From positions 2,728,001 to 2,792,000 of the forward strand of contig NZ_CP102287.1 of the NCBI RefSeq assembly GCF_025151385.1: DNA of 64,000 bases. Reading direction: 5' to 3'. The position numbers and the translations under genes were made by a program. The stretch's first letter is position 1; the number at the start of each line of letters is the position of its first letter. Below the pieces are notes generated by a model. The model was not told where the DNA came from. It made no database searches and was given only the letters and a program-made list of their open reading frames with translations. Origin of the DNA: Hoylesella buccalis ATCC 35310. GTDB lineage: Bacteria > Bacteroidota > Bacteroidia > Bacteroidales > Bacteroidaceae. Of this stretch, positions 1-10,087 are shown in pieces.

Positions 1-3000
1 CTGGCCAAGAAGCGTATTTAGACCTATTTAAAAAAGGCTTCAACTATTTTAAGTCTAAGGTAAAGGACAATTGGTTGCGACACTTTTGGTTTGGGTATAG
101 ATGGAATGGACAAGATTTCAACGACGACGTGATGTGGATGATCATCGCTTCTGCTCGTGCCGGACTTCTCACTGGCTCAACCATCTACACCCAATTGGCT
201 AAAAATAATTTTGACGCCATCTATCAACGGGCGTACAACCCATGGGGCATGCTGCGGTGGGCAGAACGCTCGGGCGACCGCAACGGCACCAACTCGTGTA
301 TCAACGGTCCGGCTGAAGTAGCCGCTTGTTATATTGCCATGGCCACAGGTGATGAAACCTATTATGCCAAAGCCCGCGACCTTTATGCCAAACAACGCCG
401 GTATTTATTCAATGCGTCTACGGGACAAGTGTTTGATTCGTTTATCTGGGACGCGACAACCAATCTGCCTTCCAAGTACAATCGATGGGCCTCTACCTAC
501 AATCAAGGCACCATGTTGGGCGCAGCCGTCATGCTTTACAACCATTATGGCGACGAACAGTACAAGCAAGATGCAGAGCGAATCATGGAATACACCGTGA
601 AGCATCTCTGTAACCAAGAAGGTATCATCAATGTTTGTCAAGTGGTGGACGGCGATTTATCAGGCTTTAAAGGCATTTTGATGCGCTATGTGCGAAAGTT
701 CATCATCGATTTGAACAAGCCCGAGTATGTGGAATGGATGCAAAAGAACGCCATGCAGGCTTACAGCAACATGAATTCTCGTGGCGTGATTCACTCTGCA
801 TGGCTGACAAAGTCGCGTGAAGACTTTATGTTTGGTGACAAAAAAGTTGGCGAGCAGCCTTTTGGATGTTCCACAGCCGTGTCCGTAGCGTTCAATACAC
901 CACTGAACGACAGTCGTATTGTCAAGGATGCGTTTCAGCCTGTTCGCGCAGATGAATTTAATGCGATACAAGGTGTCTATTTGAAGGACAGCAATTCAGG
1001 AAAATCGCCCTTGGAGATTTCAAATATCAAGAATGATTATTATGTGGGATATAACTGGGTTGACTTTGGTGGCCAACCCGCAACTTCGGTGTCGTTCTAT
1101 GTCTCCGAGTTGGGCAACGCCAGTTATCAATGTGCCATTGAGGTTCATTTAGACAGTATAGATGGCCCCTGCATCGGCACAGCTGCCATTCCCAACACGC
1201 CCGGTTGGAAGACCGTTACCGCACCTGTTGCACCGACAGACGGTATGCATCAGGTTTATTTGAAATTCGTGAACAAGGAGAATGTTGCGGCGGTGGATAA
1301 CTTCAGGTTGGCTGAAATGCAGTTTGGTACCGATCGGGAAGCATTGCCTGGCGACATAACAGATAATGGTGGGCAGCTTAAGACCGATCAACAGGTGTAC
1401 GACTTGGGCAGTTTGACCGATAATCGATTGACAACTTCGGCCACGGTGCCTGCTTTCAAAGGGCAAGCCATGTTCCATTATCGTTCTGTGGCACCCGCAC
1501 TTTTGAAGGGATATGCGATAGGCAGTGGCACTGGTGACGCATCGTTTGATGCCAAAAGCTGGACCTTGCAGGGATCGAATGACGGTCAGACCTGGACAAC
1601 GCTTGATACACAAGAAGCGCAAGCGTTTGCCATGCGTTGCCAAAACAAGCACTTCAGCGTGAATACCAACAAGACTTTTACGGATTATCGCCTACTCGTT
1701 ACCGCAACAAACGGCGGCAAAGCGTTGCATATAGGCGAGTGGCAACTCCTGGGAACCTGCCTCTTGAGCGATGATATCACAGCCGATGGCGGCAGTATGA
1801 TGCACCCAGAAGGTTCTTCGTTGATTGACAAAAACGCCTCTACCATGGCATCTTTTGACGCAAATCAGGATGTTGTGATTGAATATAAGGCTGCTGGAAG
1901 CTATGTGCTAACCTCCTATAGTTTGACTAACGGTGATTCAAAGGCTGCTGACAATCCAGCTGGTTGGGTACTCTACGGATCCAGTGATGGCCGAAACTGG
2001 ACGGAGCTTGACCGCAAGCGCCATGAAACCTTCCCAGTTGAGCAGAGTACACAATTCTACACCGTTGCCTCTCAAGAAGCTTATAAGAGTTTCAGGCTGG
2101 TAATTACCGGCAACCATGGCGCCACCCATACGGCACTACATGAGTGGCAACTCATTGGAAAACTCATGTCGAGCGCTCCGCTTTATAACGATATTACCAA
2201 GAATGGCGGTAAGCTCACGGCATCCAATGGGGCCAATCATGCTGATTTGCAGGTGCTGACCGATAACAATGCCCGCACGTATGCAGAGCTACCGTTTAAG
2301 GACGAGGCATGGGTACAATACCAAACTCCCGAGCCAGCCCAGGTCAGGGCTTATTCTATTTGCATGGGTTATGATGCAGAAAAAGATCCGAGGACATGGC
2401 AATTGCAAGCATCTAACGATGGAACCAACTGGCGTGTGTTGCATCAAGGCAATGCGAGCAATGTCAAGGAAAAGGGAACCTTGCGTACTTTCAAAATGAC
2501 CAATGACGACCCGTATGTTTATTATCGCTTGCTGGTGAAGAAAACAGCGCATGCAAGTGCCACTTCTGTTATGCTGGGTGAACTTCAACTCCATGGGCTG
2601 TGTGTGTCAAATCAAGATTTAACCAGTCAGGAAGGAGCCACATCCTGCTATGTTCCTGGTGTGAATGGTGGTGAAGCCGTTGATAAGTTGTTTGACAAGG
2701 CGGCATCCAGCAAATACTGTTTCAGCTTCTATGGCGAATCGTGGGTTGACTATCAGGCAGCAGAAGGCATGAAGGCCAATCTGTACAGCCTTACCTCAGC
2801 CAACGACAATCCTGATCGTGACCCGCAATCTTGGAAGGTGTTAGGCTCCCATGACGGCAACCATTGGGTGGTACTGGATGAGCGTAACGATGAGTTGTTC
2901 TACGATCGGCACACCACACAGTTCTATTCTTTCGACAATTCAGAACCCTATGCGTATTATCGTCTGCAACTCGATGAGAATAAAGGCGGGGAACTGTGCC

Positions 3001-3293
3001 AGATTTCAGAGTTCCAACTGTTCTATTCAGACGTGGTAGCAACCGGTGTGAATGCGATTCAGACGCCTCATCTGGCTGTCAAGGTTTATCCAAATCCTGT
3101 TATCGACTACCTCCATGTAGACCTTCCAACCGACGGACGCATTCAGGTGTTTGATTCACAAGGGTTCTTGATGGCTCAACAACGTGCTCAGAAAGGTAAC
3201 AATCAGGTTGATTTTGCAAGCGTAGCCCCTGGACTATACTTGGTAAAAGTGGTTTGTGGCACACAAACGAAGACCTTTAAAGTGGTGAAATAA
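1..3293 (+). CDS. Secreted GH76-type alpha-1,6-mannanase with discoidin-like repeats and T9SS sorting domain (5' end cut by window)
   Basis: The frame is open from the window edge (first whole codon at 3), so the TTG at 75 is not a start and the signal peptide lies outside. The first ~300 residues match glycoside hydrolase family 76 (endo-alpha-1,6-mannan hydrolysis): NGQDFNDDVMW at about 108-140 carries the paired Asp typical of the GH76 active site. A beta-sandwich region that looks like a CBM6-type carbohydrate-binding module follows (about 970-1330). Then come four tandem F5/8-type-C-like modules starting near 1345, 1760, 2180 and 2610, each with a recurring ITDNGG-type start and a SW.L.GS.DG.NW core. 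The last ~75 residues (YPNPV ... PGLYLVKV ... KTFKVVK) form a type IX secretion sorting domain, so the enzyme is probably exported to the surface. GH76 assignment is strong; the exact substrate (yeast or host mannan) is inferred. Confidence 0.88.
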   Translation, partial: GQEAYLDLFKKGFNYFKSKVKDNWLRHFWFGYRWNGQDFNDDVMWMIIASARAGLLTGSTIYTQLAKNNFDAIYQRAYNPWGMLRWAERSGDRNGTNSCINGPAEVAACYIAMATGDETYYAKARDLYAKQRRYLFNASTGQVFDSFIWDATTNLPSKYNRWASTYNQGTMLGAAVMLYNHYGDEQYKQDAERIMEYTVKHLCNQEGIINVCQVVDGDLSGFKGILMRYVRKFIIDLNKPEYVEWMQKNAMQAYSNMNSRGVIHSAWLTKSREDFMFGDKKVGEQPFGCSTAVSVAFNTPLNDSRIVKDAFQPVRADEFNAIQGVYLKDSNSGKSPLEISNIKNDYYVGYNWVDFGGQPATSVSFYVSELGNASYQCAIEVHLDSIDGPCIGTAAIPNTPGWKTVTAPVAPTDGMHQVYLKFVNKENVAAVDNFRLAEMQFGTDREALPGDITDNGGQLKTDQQVYDLGSLTDNRLTTSATVPAFKGQAMFHYRSVAPALLKGYAIGSGTGDASFDAKSWTLQGSNDGQTWTTLDTQEAQAFAMRCQNKHFSVNTNKTFTDYRLLVTATNGGKALHIGEWQLLGTCLLSDDITADGGSMMHPEGSSLIDKNASTMASFDANQDVVIEYKAAGSYVLTSYSLTNGDSKAADNPAGWVLYGSSDGRNWTELDRKRHETFPVEQSTQFYTVASQEAYKSFRLVITGNHGATHTALHEWQLIGKLMSSAPLYNDITKNGGKLTASNGANHADLQVLTDNNARTYAELPFKDEAWVQYQTPEPAQVRAYSICMGYDAEKDPRTWQLQASNDGTNWRVLHQGNASNVKEKGTLRTFKMTNDDPYVYYRLLVKKTAHASATSVMLGELQLHGLCVSNQDLTSQEGATSCYVPGVNGGEAVDKLFDKAASSKYCFSFYGESWVDYQAAEGMKANLYSLTSANDNPDRDPQSWKVLGSHDGNHWVVLDERNDELFYDRHTTQFYSFDNSEPYAYYRLQLDENKGGELCQISEFQLFYSDVVATGVNAIQTPHLAVKVYPNPVIDYLHVDLPTDGRIQVFDSQGFLMAQQRAQKGNNQVDFASVAPGLYLVKVVCGTQTKTFKVVK

Positions 3294-3317
3294 CATCTGA
3301 AAAGTGTCAAGATATTG

Positions 3318-3384
3318 GGTGTTTTTAAAACTTGTATTCTATCGAAAAATAGGTGGAACACAAGTTTTAAAAACACCTTTTTTA
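3318..3384 (+). terminator. Intrinsic terminator after the GH76 gene
   Basis: A perfect 18-bp inverted repeat (GGTGTTTTTAAAACTTGT at 3318-3335 and its complement at 3360-3377) is followed by a run of T. It lies 25 bp after the GH76 stop codon and before the priA promoter. Confidence 0.85.
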
Positions 3385-3426
3385 GGTCTTTTACAACCCA
3401 TCAGTTTGAGTTTGGGCGGCTATTTT

Positions 3427-3457
3427 TTTGTTCTTTCTCTCGTTTGTCTTAACTTTG
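3427..3457 (+). promoter_or_regulatory. priA promoter (TTTG-19-TAACTTTG)
   Basis: TTTG at 3427-3430 and TAACTTTG at 3450-3457 are separated by exactly 19 bp, a full match to the Bacteroidota housekeeping promoter. Transcription should begin about 6 nt after the -7 box, near 3463. That is one base past the first in-frame ATG (3462) and just before the second (3468), so the transcript is almost leaderless. Confidence 0.75.
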
Positions 3458-3467
3458 TGGCATGCTC

Positions 3468-5738
3468 ATGAAGTATGTAGATGTCATTGTTCCGCTGCCT
3501 TTGGAAGGCACGTTCACCTATTCGGTTCCTCACAACTTGGCCGAGCGGGTGCGGTTTGGCGTGCGTGTGGCCGTGACGTTTGGTGCCTCGAAAGTGCATA
3601 CCGCCATTGTGGTGAGGGTGCATCAGGACAAACCCGCCTTTAACGTTAAAGACATCGTTGACGTGATTGATGACCAACCCATGCTTCTGGAGCAGCAATA
3701 CCAGCTGTGGCAGTGGCTGTCGGGGTACTACATGGCCCCGCTCGGCGACGTGTACAATGCCGCTCTGCCCGCCGGACTGAAGGTGGAGGAGAACTATAAG
3801 CCTCGTACGGAGACGTATATTGACCTGTGCGAGCCGCTGCGCAACGAGCAATCGCTGAATGTGGCCCTTGACCTGTTGAAGCGAGCGCGCAACCAGCGAG
3901 AGGCTCTCATGCACTTCTTGCGCATCTCACACTGGGAAACGATAGAAGGAACGCAGACGGCGGAGCCGGTGGTGGACATCACCCGGGAGGAGTTGATGAA
4001 CGTGTCGCGCTGTTCGTATGCCGTGATCAAGAGCCTGGTGGAGCGTAAAATACTGTTCACCTACGAGCGGGAGGTAGGACGGCTCAATGATCATGGGGAG
4101 GAACATCTTGAAAATGTAAAACGTTTGAATGAGGCTCAGCAAGAAGCGTACAACCAAATTGTTTTTCAATTTCTCAAGAAAAACGTGGTTTTACTGCATG
4201 GCGTCACCTCCAGTGGCAAAACCGAAATCTACATACACCTTATTAAAAAGGCACTCGAGGAAAAGAAGCAGGTGCTGTATCTGTTGCCGGAGATAGCCCT
4301 CACGGTGCAAATTACCAGTAGGCTAAGACATGTGTTTGGCAACAAACTGGGCATCTACCATTCTAAATATAGCGATGCCGAACGTGTTGAAATATGGAAA
4401 AAACAGCTTTCGCACCATCCCTACGAGGTGATATTGGGCGCGCGCAGTGCCGTGTTTCTGCCTTTTCAGCGGCTCGGGTTGGTGATCATTGATGAAGAAC
4501 ACGAAACTTCTTTCAAGCAACAAGACCCTTCGCCACGCTATCATGCACGGTCGGCAGCCATCGTATTGGCAAGGATGTATGGCGCGAAGACCTTGTTAGG
4601 GACGGCCACACCGTCGGTGGAAAGCTATTATAACGCCTGCCAGGGCAAATATGGACTGGTGACCTTGACCTCGCGGTACAAGGACATTCAACTGCCGGAG
4701 ATTAGGGTAGTGGACACGAAGGATCTGCAACGGCGCAAGATGATGACGGGACCTTTCTCGCCACCGCTTATCGCTGCGGTGAATGAAGCGTTGAAGAATG
4801 GGCAGCAAGTGATACTGTTTCAGAACCGACGCGGCTTCGCACCGATGATAGAGTGCCGCACTTGCGGTTGGGTTCCCAAGTGTACCAATTGTGATGTGTC
4901 GCTCACCATGCACAAAAGCATGAACTTGTTGACCTGTCATTATTGTGGTTACACCTATCGCATACCCACGGTTTGTCCCGCATGTGGCGGCACCGACCTG
5001 CGTGGTCGTGGCTTTGGAACGGAGAAAGTGGAGGAGTATGTGGGACAATTGTTCCCCGAGGCGCGTGTCGCCCGCATGGACTTAGACACCACGCGCACCC
5101 GCAATGCCTACGGAAGGATTATCGATGATTTCTCTTCCGGTCGCACCAATCTGCTCATCGGTACGCAGATGGTGAGCAAAGGGCTCGACTTCGACCGGGT
5201 TAGCGTGGTGGGAATACTCAACGCCGACGCCATGCTGAACTATCCAGACTTTCGCGCTTACGAACACGCCTTCATGATGATGGCGCAGGTAAGCGGCAGG
5301 GCTGGGCGTAAAGGACAGCGGGGAAAAGTGTTCTTACAGACCAAAAACAAGGACTTGGCCATCATCAGACAGGTTGTAGGGAATGACTATCAGGGATTTT
5401 ATGAGGCACTGTTGGAAGAACGGAGAATGTTTTCTTATCCGCCCTTCTATCGGTTGGTATACGTTTTTTTGCGTCACCGGCACGACGATGTGGTAGAAAC
5501 GGCCGGCATAGAGATGGGCAGTAGGCTCAGACAAGGGTTGGGTGACCGTATTTTAGGTCCTGACAAACCTTCGATAGCGCGCGTTAAAAACCTGCACATC
5601 CGCAAGATTGTCATCAAACTGGAGAACGGCATTGACCAAAAGGCTGTGCGCCTTTACTTGCGTACCGTGCAGCAACAGCTCTTGCAGGACAAGCGTTATG
5701 CCGCCCTGCAAGTGTACTATGACGTGGATCCGCTGTAA
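3468..5738 (+). CDS. priA: Primosomal protein N' (replication restart helicase PriA)
   Basis: About 756 residues, normal PriA length. The protein restarts stalled replication forks by binding fork structures and loading the replicative helicase. Visible parts: N-terminal 3'-DNA-binding domain (KYVDVIVPLPLEGTFTYSVP), Walker A GVTSSGKTEIY, DEEH box in IIDEEHETSFKQ, and a zinc-binding insertion with CRTCGW, CTNCD, CHYCG and CPACGG pairs, then helicase motifs ending in QVSGRAGRKG. I prefer the ATG at 3468 (MKYVDV) because the promoter predicts a start of transcription near 3463; the ATG at 3462 (MLMKYV) is the alternative. It stands alone between the GH76 terminator and the receptor operon. Confidence 0.96.
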   Translation: MKYVDVIVPLPLEGTFTYSVPHNLAERVRFGVRVAVTFGASKVHTAIVVRVHQDKPAFNVKDIVDVIDDQPMLLEQQYQLWQWLSGYYMAPLGDVYNAALPAGLKVEENYKPRTETYIDLCEPLRNEQSLNVALDLLKRARNQREALMHFLRISHWETIEGTQTAEPVVDITREELMNVSRCSYAVIKSLVERKILFTYEREVGRLNDHGEEHLENVKRLNEAQQEAYNQIVFQFLKKNVVLLHGVTSSGKTEIYIHLIKKALEEKKQVLYLLPEIALTVQITSRLRHVFGNKLGIYHSKYSDAERVEIWKKQLSHHPYEVILGARSAVFLPFQRLGLVIIDEEHETSFKQQDPSPRYHARSAAIVLARMYGAKTLLGTATPSVESYYNACQGKYGLVTLTSRYKDIQLPEIRVVDTKDLQRRKMMTGPFSPPLIAAVNEALKNGQQVILFQNRRGFAPMIECRTCGWVPKCTNCDVSLTMHKSMNLLTCHYCGYTYRIPTVCPACGGTDLRGRGFGTEKVEEYVGQLFPEARVARMDLDTTRTRNAYGRIIDDFSSGRTNLLIGTQMVSKGLDFDRVSVVGILNADAMLNYPDFRAYEHAFMMMAQVSGRAGRKGQRGKVFLQTKNKDLAIIRQVVGNDYQGFYEALLEERRMFSYPPFYRLVYVFLRHRHDDVVETAGIEMGSRLRQGLGDRILGPDKPSIARVKNLHIRKIVIKLENGIDQKAVRLYLRTVQQQLLQDKRYAALQVYYDVDPL

Positions 5739-5833
5739 ATATCGTTGGACGATATTGCTTCTTTTTTAAGCGAGATAGATGAAAATATCCCGCTTTTCTT
5801 TTTCATGGTGATGAAATATTTCTTTTACATGAT

Positions 5834-5857
5834 TGTAACATCTATGTCCTAATTTTG
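5834..5857 (+). promoter_or_regulatory. Promoter of first TonB-receptor operon with TGnAACATC box
   Basis: TGTAACATC (5834-5842), 7 bp, then the -7 box TAATTTTG (5850-5857). There is no TTTG at -33, which suggests activator dependence. The box belongs to a pair of 11-bp-spaced hexamers, TTTACA (5824-5829) and GTAACA (5835-5840), like the direct repeats bound by PhoB/PhoP-type response regulators. The same box, spacing and leader length occur at 22110-22133 and 57234-57257. The regulator is inferred, not shown. Confidence 0.6.
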
Positions 5858-5885
5858 CACTCGTAAAAGTGAACAAGCTAACGAT

Positions 5886-8659
5886 ATGAAGAAGATTGTT
5901 TTAACGACAGTGCTGATTTTAGGCATCATTCCTGTCTGTTTTGCTGATTCTTTGACGGGTGTAGTGAAAGATAAGTCGACAGGTGAGACGCTCATTGGTA
6001 CCGTAGTTCAAGTGAAAGGTGAGAAACATCATGCCACCTCTACAGGCTTGGACGGTTCTTTCGTGTTGAAAGATCTGCCCAATCAAGGCACCATTACGTT
6101 GATAGCCAGCTATATTGGTTATCAATCCAAGGAGGTTCAGGTGGATATGTCCACAGGAAAGTCCGTTCATCTGGAGCTGGAACCAGAACTACAAGAACTA
6201 AAAGAAGTGGTTGTCAAGGGATTTCGAACAAAAGACACCGATGTAAGTGCTTATGCGATGGTGAAAAATTCGTCGCAAGTACTCAACGTGATGAGTGCAC
6301 AAGCCATTCAGGTGTCACCTGATGTCAATGTGGCAACAGTGCTGCAACGTGTCTCTGGCGTAACAATGCAGCACGATGCGTCGGGTGAAGCCTCGTATGC
6401 CATTCTAAGAGGAATGGACAAAAGGTACAATTATACCTTGGTTAACGGCGTGAAAATACCCAGTCCTGATGACAAAAATCGCTATATTCCCTTGAATATC
6501 TTCCCTTCAGATTTGATGGACAGGATAATTGTCTCTAAGTCGCTCACTGCCGATATGGAAGGCGATGCTGCGGGTGGCGTGGTAGATATGAATATGAAAG
6601 ATGCGCCAGGCAGTTTCAGACTTCAAGCGAATGTAGCAACAGGGGCAAGCGATTTCTTTTGGCAAGGCGATAAAACACAATCTCCATTCGGACAAATCAG
6701 TTACGATTTTTTAAGTGCGAAGCGTGGAAATACTACCTCTACGGCACCATACGAGCGTTATGGAAGTACGTATGATGCGACCAATGCCGACTTTAAGAAT
6801 GGTGGAACGCAGCTTTCACGCCGCAGAGTACCAATGCCAAACGTCCACGCAGGCATCTCTATCGGCAATCGTTTTTGGATAAAAAGCTTGGCGTGATATT
6901 TGCTACCAACCTGCAGAATACGTATCGTGGCACCGAACGTGAGCTCAATAAGGAGGTGATGGCTAACGGTGAGGAAGCTGCCTATATCAGTGCCATCAAG
7001 AAGAGGCTCTATTCCATCCACGATCTCAACCTGGGCGTGCATGGAAAGATTGACTTCACACTTGATAATCATAAGATAGAGTGGTATAATATGTACGTGC
7101 GTCGTCAAGCGGACAATACACGCTACAGCATGGATATCACGACTGACTACGACTTTGACCTTGCAAATGGCAACTGGACACGTGCGGATGAGATGCGTAC
7201 TCTGACACAAACGCAGAATATCTTTGCATCAAATATCAAGGGAACGCATCATTTCACGCGTAACCTCACTGTAGATTGGGCAGGACTTTTCGCAGATGCC
7301 AGAGAGAAAGATCCTGACCGTATCTATACCACTATCAAGAACACGGTGACAGGAGGCAAGGTTACTAAGATATTCCCAGCATCACAGGAGCGTCGTTTCC
7401 AGCATAACGACGATAAGGACTGGACGGGTTATGTCAATCTTTCGTGGGCGACTCCTTTCAGAGAAGGACTGAAAGCGGTGTGGAAAACAGGTGCTATGTA
7501 TCGCAACAAGAAGCGTAACAATCGATATTACTCTTACATATCTGTACCCTCAGATAATGGTATCCTGCTGCCTTCTAATGATATTGATGCGTTTCATGGA
7601 ATTGACTGGACACTCAAAACACCTCGTTCGCAAGCCTCACAACTCAATTACGACTCTAAAGAACGAATAGGTGCTATCTACGGTATGGTAACACTTACTT
7701 CGCCAATCTATGAGTTGGTTGCTGGATTTCGTGCCGAGCATACCAACCAACTATACACAATGTTGCAACGTTTTGAGACAACGGGTTCTCTTGGTGAACA
7801 GTCGTATTGGGATTATCTGCCGTCTGTTTCATTTCGCTGGACCTTCAAGGATAAGATGAATCTACGCTTTAGTTATTACAAAAGCATCAACCGCCCTGGA
7901 TTCTATGAGCTTGTGCCTTATCAGGTGGATGGTGAGGACTACACAGAGAAGGGTAATCCGTTATTAAAATGTGCACGTATTGACAACCTCGATCTGCGTT
8001 GGGAGTGGTTACCATCGCAAGATGAACAGGTGCTTTTGGGTGTTTTTTATAAGTATCTCAAAGACCCGATTGAGACAACTTTCGATGTAGACCAGCGTCA
8101 GGGTAATGCCAGCTACTATATGCCTCAAAACCTTGGTAACGCTAGAAATTATGGTATTGAGCTTGATGTGGTGAAGTATATCCGCCACTTTGGATTCAAG
8201 GCCAACTATACTTATACGCATTCAGCCATCACCACGACCAAGAAACGCTATATTGCAAAGAATCAAGTGGAGAATGTTGATCAAACGAGGCCACTTATCA
8301 ATCAGGCACCACATACCGCTAATTTATCTTTGCTTTATAAAGATACGCAACATGGGTGGAATGGACAATTGGCAGCAGCCTATACTGGGACACAACTAGT
8401 ATTAGTATCTCCCTATTATGACTCAGACGAATGGGAAAAGCATCTCTTTTCGCTTGACCTGAGTGGGGAGAAGCGTTTCAACAATGGCATATCCTTATTT
8501 GTTAAAGCCAACAACCTACTAAACTCCAAACGCGAAAGATACCTAAAAACCGTTAATGAGTTTAATACCAAGATACCAGGACAACCAAACGACCGTACCA
8601 TTGTAGGAACCTACAAATATGGACGCACATTTCTGGTTGGAGTGAGAGTAAATTTGTAA
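5886..8659 (+). pseudogene. TonB-dependent receptor, frameshifted (one T missing in a T run)
   Basis: Two overlapping frames together encode one outer-membrane receptor of about 924 residues. The first (5886-6896) has a signal peptide, a carboxypeptidase-regulatory-like domain (LTGVVKDKSTGETLIGTVVQ) and a plug domain (VLQRVSGVTMQ ... ILRGMDKRYNYTLVNGVKIP). The second (to 8659) has the beta-barrel and C-terminal strand ending in VGVRVNL. They join at a run of five T at 6872-6876: a sixth T would read IGNRFLDKKLGVIFATN without a break. The absence could be a real null mutation, slippage-based phase variation, or a sequencing error. It is a receptor without a SusD partner and has the same layout as the intact receptor at 22162. 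First gene of an operon with the lipoprotein and phosphatase that follow. Confidence 0.85.
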
Positions 8660-8683
8660 TTATCAACTTTTGTAAAATTCAAT

Positions 8684-10075
8684 ATGAAGAGATTTAATTT
8701 GTTTGTAAGCATATTAGCTGTAGCCCTTATGGGAGGCATGAGTTCGTGTGAAAATGAAAACATTAATCCATACGATTACGCTGCCAAAACCGATACGATA
8801 ACCATCAATACTGGTGACGCAAATACAGTGAAGACGACCATAGCCTCTTATCCCACAGGCTCTATCGTTTGGTCACATGACACTACACTCACCTCTTCGT
8901 TCAAGATTCCTGCAGGTGCTTCCCTCTATATCGAGCCTGGTGTGAAGGTCACAGTCAGCTCGAAGCCCTTGGAAGATCATCCTATAGAGATTGTGGCATT
9001 AGGAAACCTTTACGCTATGGGCACGAAAGAGAAACCGGTAGTCATCAGTTCGGATACAGGCAAGCCCAACGACTGGGGTGGTATCATCTGTGGATACGAT
9101 TGTGAAGAGGTGGTGTTAAGCCATACTGAGATAGCCCATGCTGGTGCTACTCCCACGGAAAGCTCCCTTTCTTTTCAAAACAAATTGTTCAAGACCACCA
9201 TTGATGGCGGGGTTCCTGCGTTCCATTTCTGCAATACCAAAGGTCGCTTTGCTGTCGTTAACTGTTTCTTCCATGACAATTACAATGACCAGACTTATTT
9301 CACAGGTGGTAATGGAATTATTTATGGGTCCGTGTTTGCCGATAGTGGTAACGAGAGTGATGGCGGTGAAGCTATCAATGTGAAATCGGGATGCATACTC
9401 GACATTGCCTACAACCTGATATACAATGCCTGTACCAATGCGTTTAAGCTTTCTGGGTCGGGCGTAGAGAAAAACTTTGCATCGAAACTTGTCATCTACA
9501 ACAATACAGCTATTGACTGCGGATGGCGCCGAACGAAGAATAAGAAAGGTGGAAATGTATGGATCGAGAAAGCTATTGCGCCCGTTTTTGTGAATAATTT
9601 AATGGTTGACAACCGTTATGGAATCCGTCAACCTGGTAAGGATGGGGCTGATATAGACAACAGTGTGCTTTCTCCCAATTATTTCTTTGCATCCACAAAT
9701 ACAGGAGTGAAACAGCAAGGTAAAGACTTCAAGATGATAGTTTGGAATGACAACAATCTCACCAGTCATGCTCCAGAGGATTTATCCAAATTATTTATTA
9801 AGTTTACTCAAAACGATAAGATGAATATCAACTGTGAGAGCGATGATCCTGCTAATGGAGCTCCATTGAAATGGAACCCAGCCTGGGACTTTCATCTTAA
9901 GCCTGGCGCGCCTCAACTCATTGGTGCACTTTCGGCAGTGAAGCCTAACTTTCCCCGTGGATTGGCTTTCTTTGGCATGAAGAAAGTAAAATGGGTGAGC
10001 AATACTGATGACCAAAATTATTATTTCTCTTCATCCGTGGCCAGCAACTTCTTTGGAGCATTTGGCGCAAAATAA
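8684..10075 (+). CDS. Surface-type lipoprotein with parallel beta-helix fold
   Basis: Begins 24 bp after the receptor. The signal peptide ends in a lipobox (GGMSSC, Cys22). Mature protein: a segment like WSHDTTLTSSFKIPAGASLYIEPGVKVTV, then repeated short strands (EIVALGNLYAMGTKEKPVVISS, NDWGGIICGYDCEEVVLSHTEIAHAG), the pattern of right-handed beta-helix proteins. It is related in its N-terminal half to the lipoprotein at 25012 (IEPG, TEPIVFTS, DWGGVILCGKA). In Bacteroidota a lipoprotein next to a TonB receptor usually captures the ligand at the surface; here the SusD position is taken by a beta-helix protein. Ligand unknown; a phosphate-containing compound is plausible from the downstream phosphatase. 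Confidence 0.75.
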   Translation: MKRFNLFVSILAVALMGGMSSCENENINPYDYAAKTDTITINTGDANTVKTTIASYPTGSIVWSHDTTLTSSFKIPAGASLYIEPGVKVTVSSKPLEDHPIEIVALGNLYAMGTKEKPVVISSDTGKPNDWGGIICGYDCEEVVLSHTEIAHAGATPTESSLSFQNKLFKTTIDGGVPAFHFCNTKGRFAVVNCFFHDNYNDQTYFTGGNGIIYGSVFADSGNESDGGEAINVKSGCILDIAYNLIYNACTNAFKLSGSGVEKNFASKLVIYNNTAIDCGWRRTKNKKGGNVWIEKAIAPVFVNNLMVDNRYGIRQPGKDGADIDNSVLSPNYFFASTNTGVKQQGKDFKMIVWNDNNLTSHAPEDLSKLFIKFTQNDKMNINCESDDPANGAPLKWNPAWDFHLKPGAPQLIGALSAVKPNFPRGLAFFGMKKVKWVSNTDDQNYYFSSSVASNFFGAFGAK

Positions 10076-10087
10076 ACATCAATCAAC

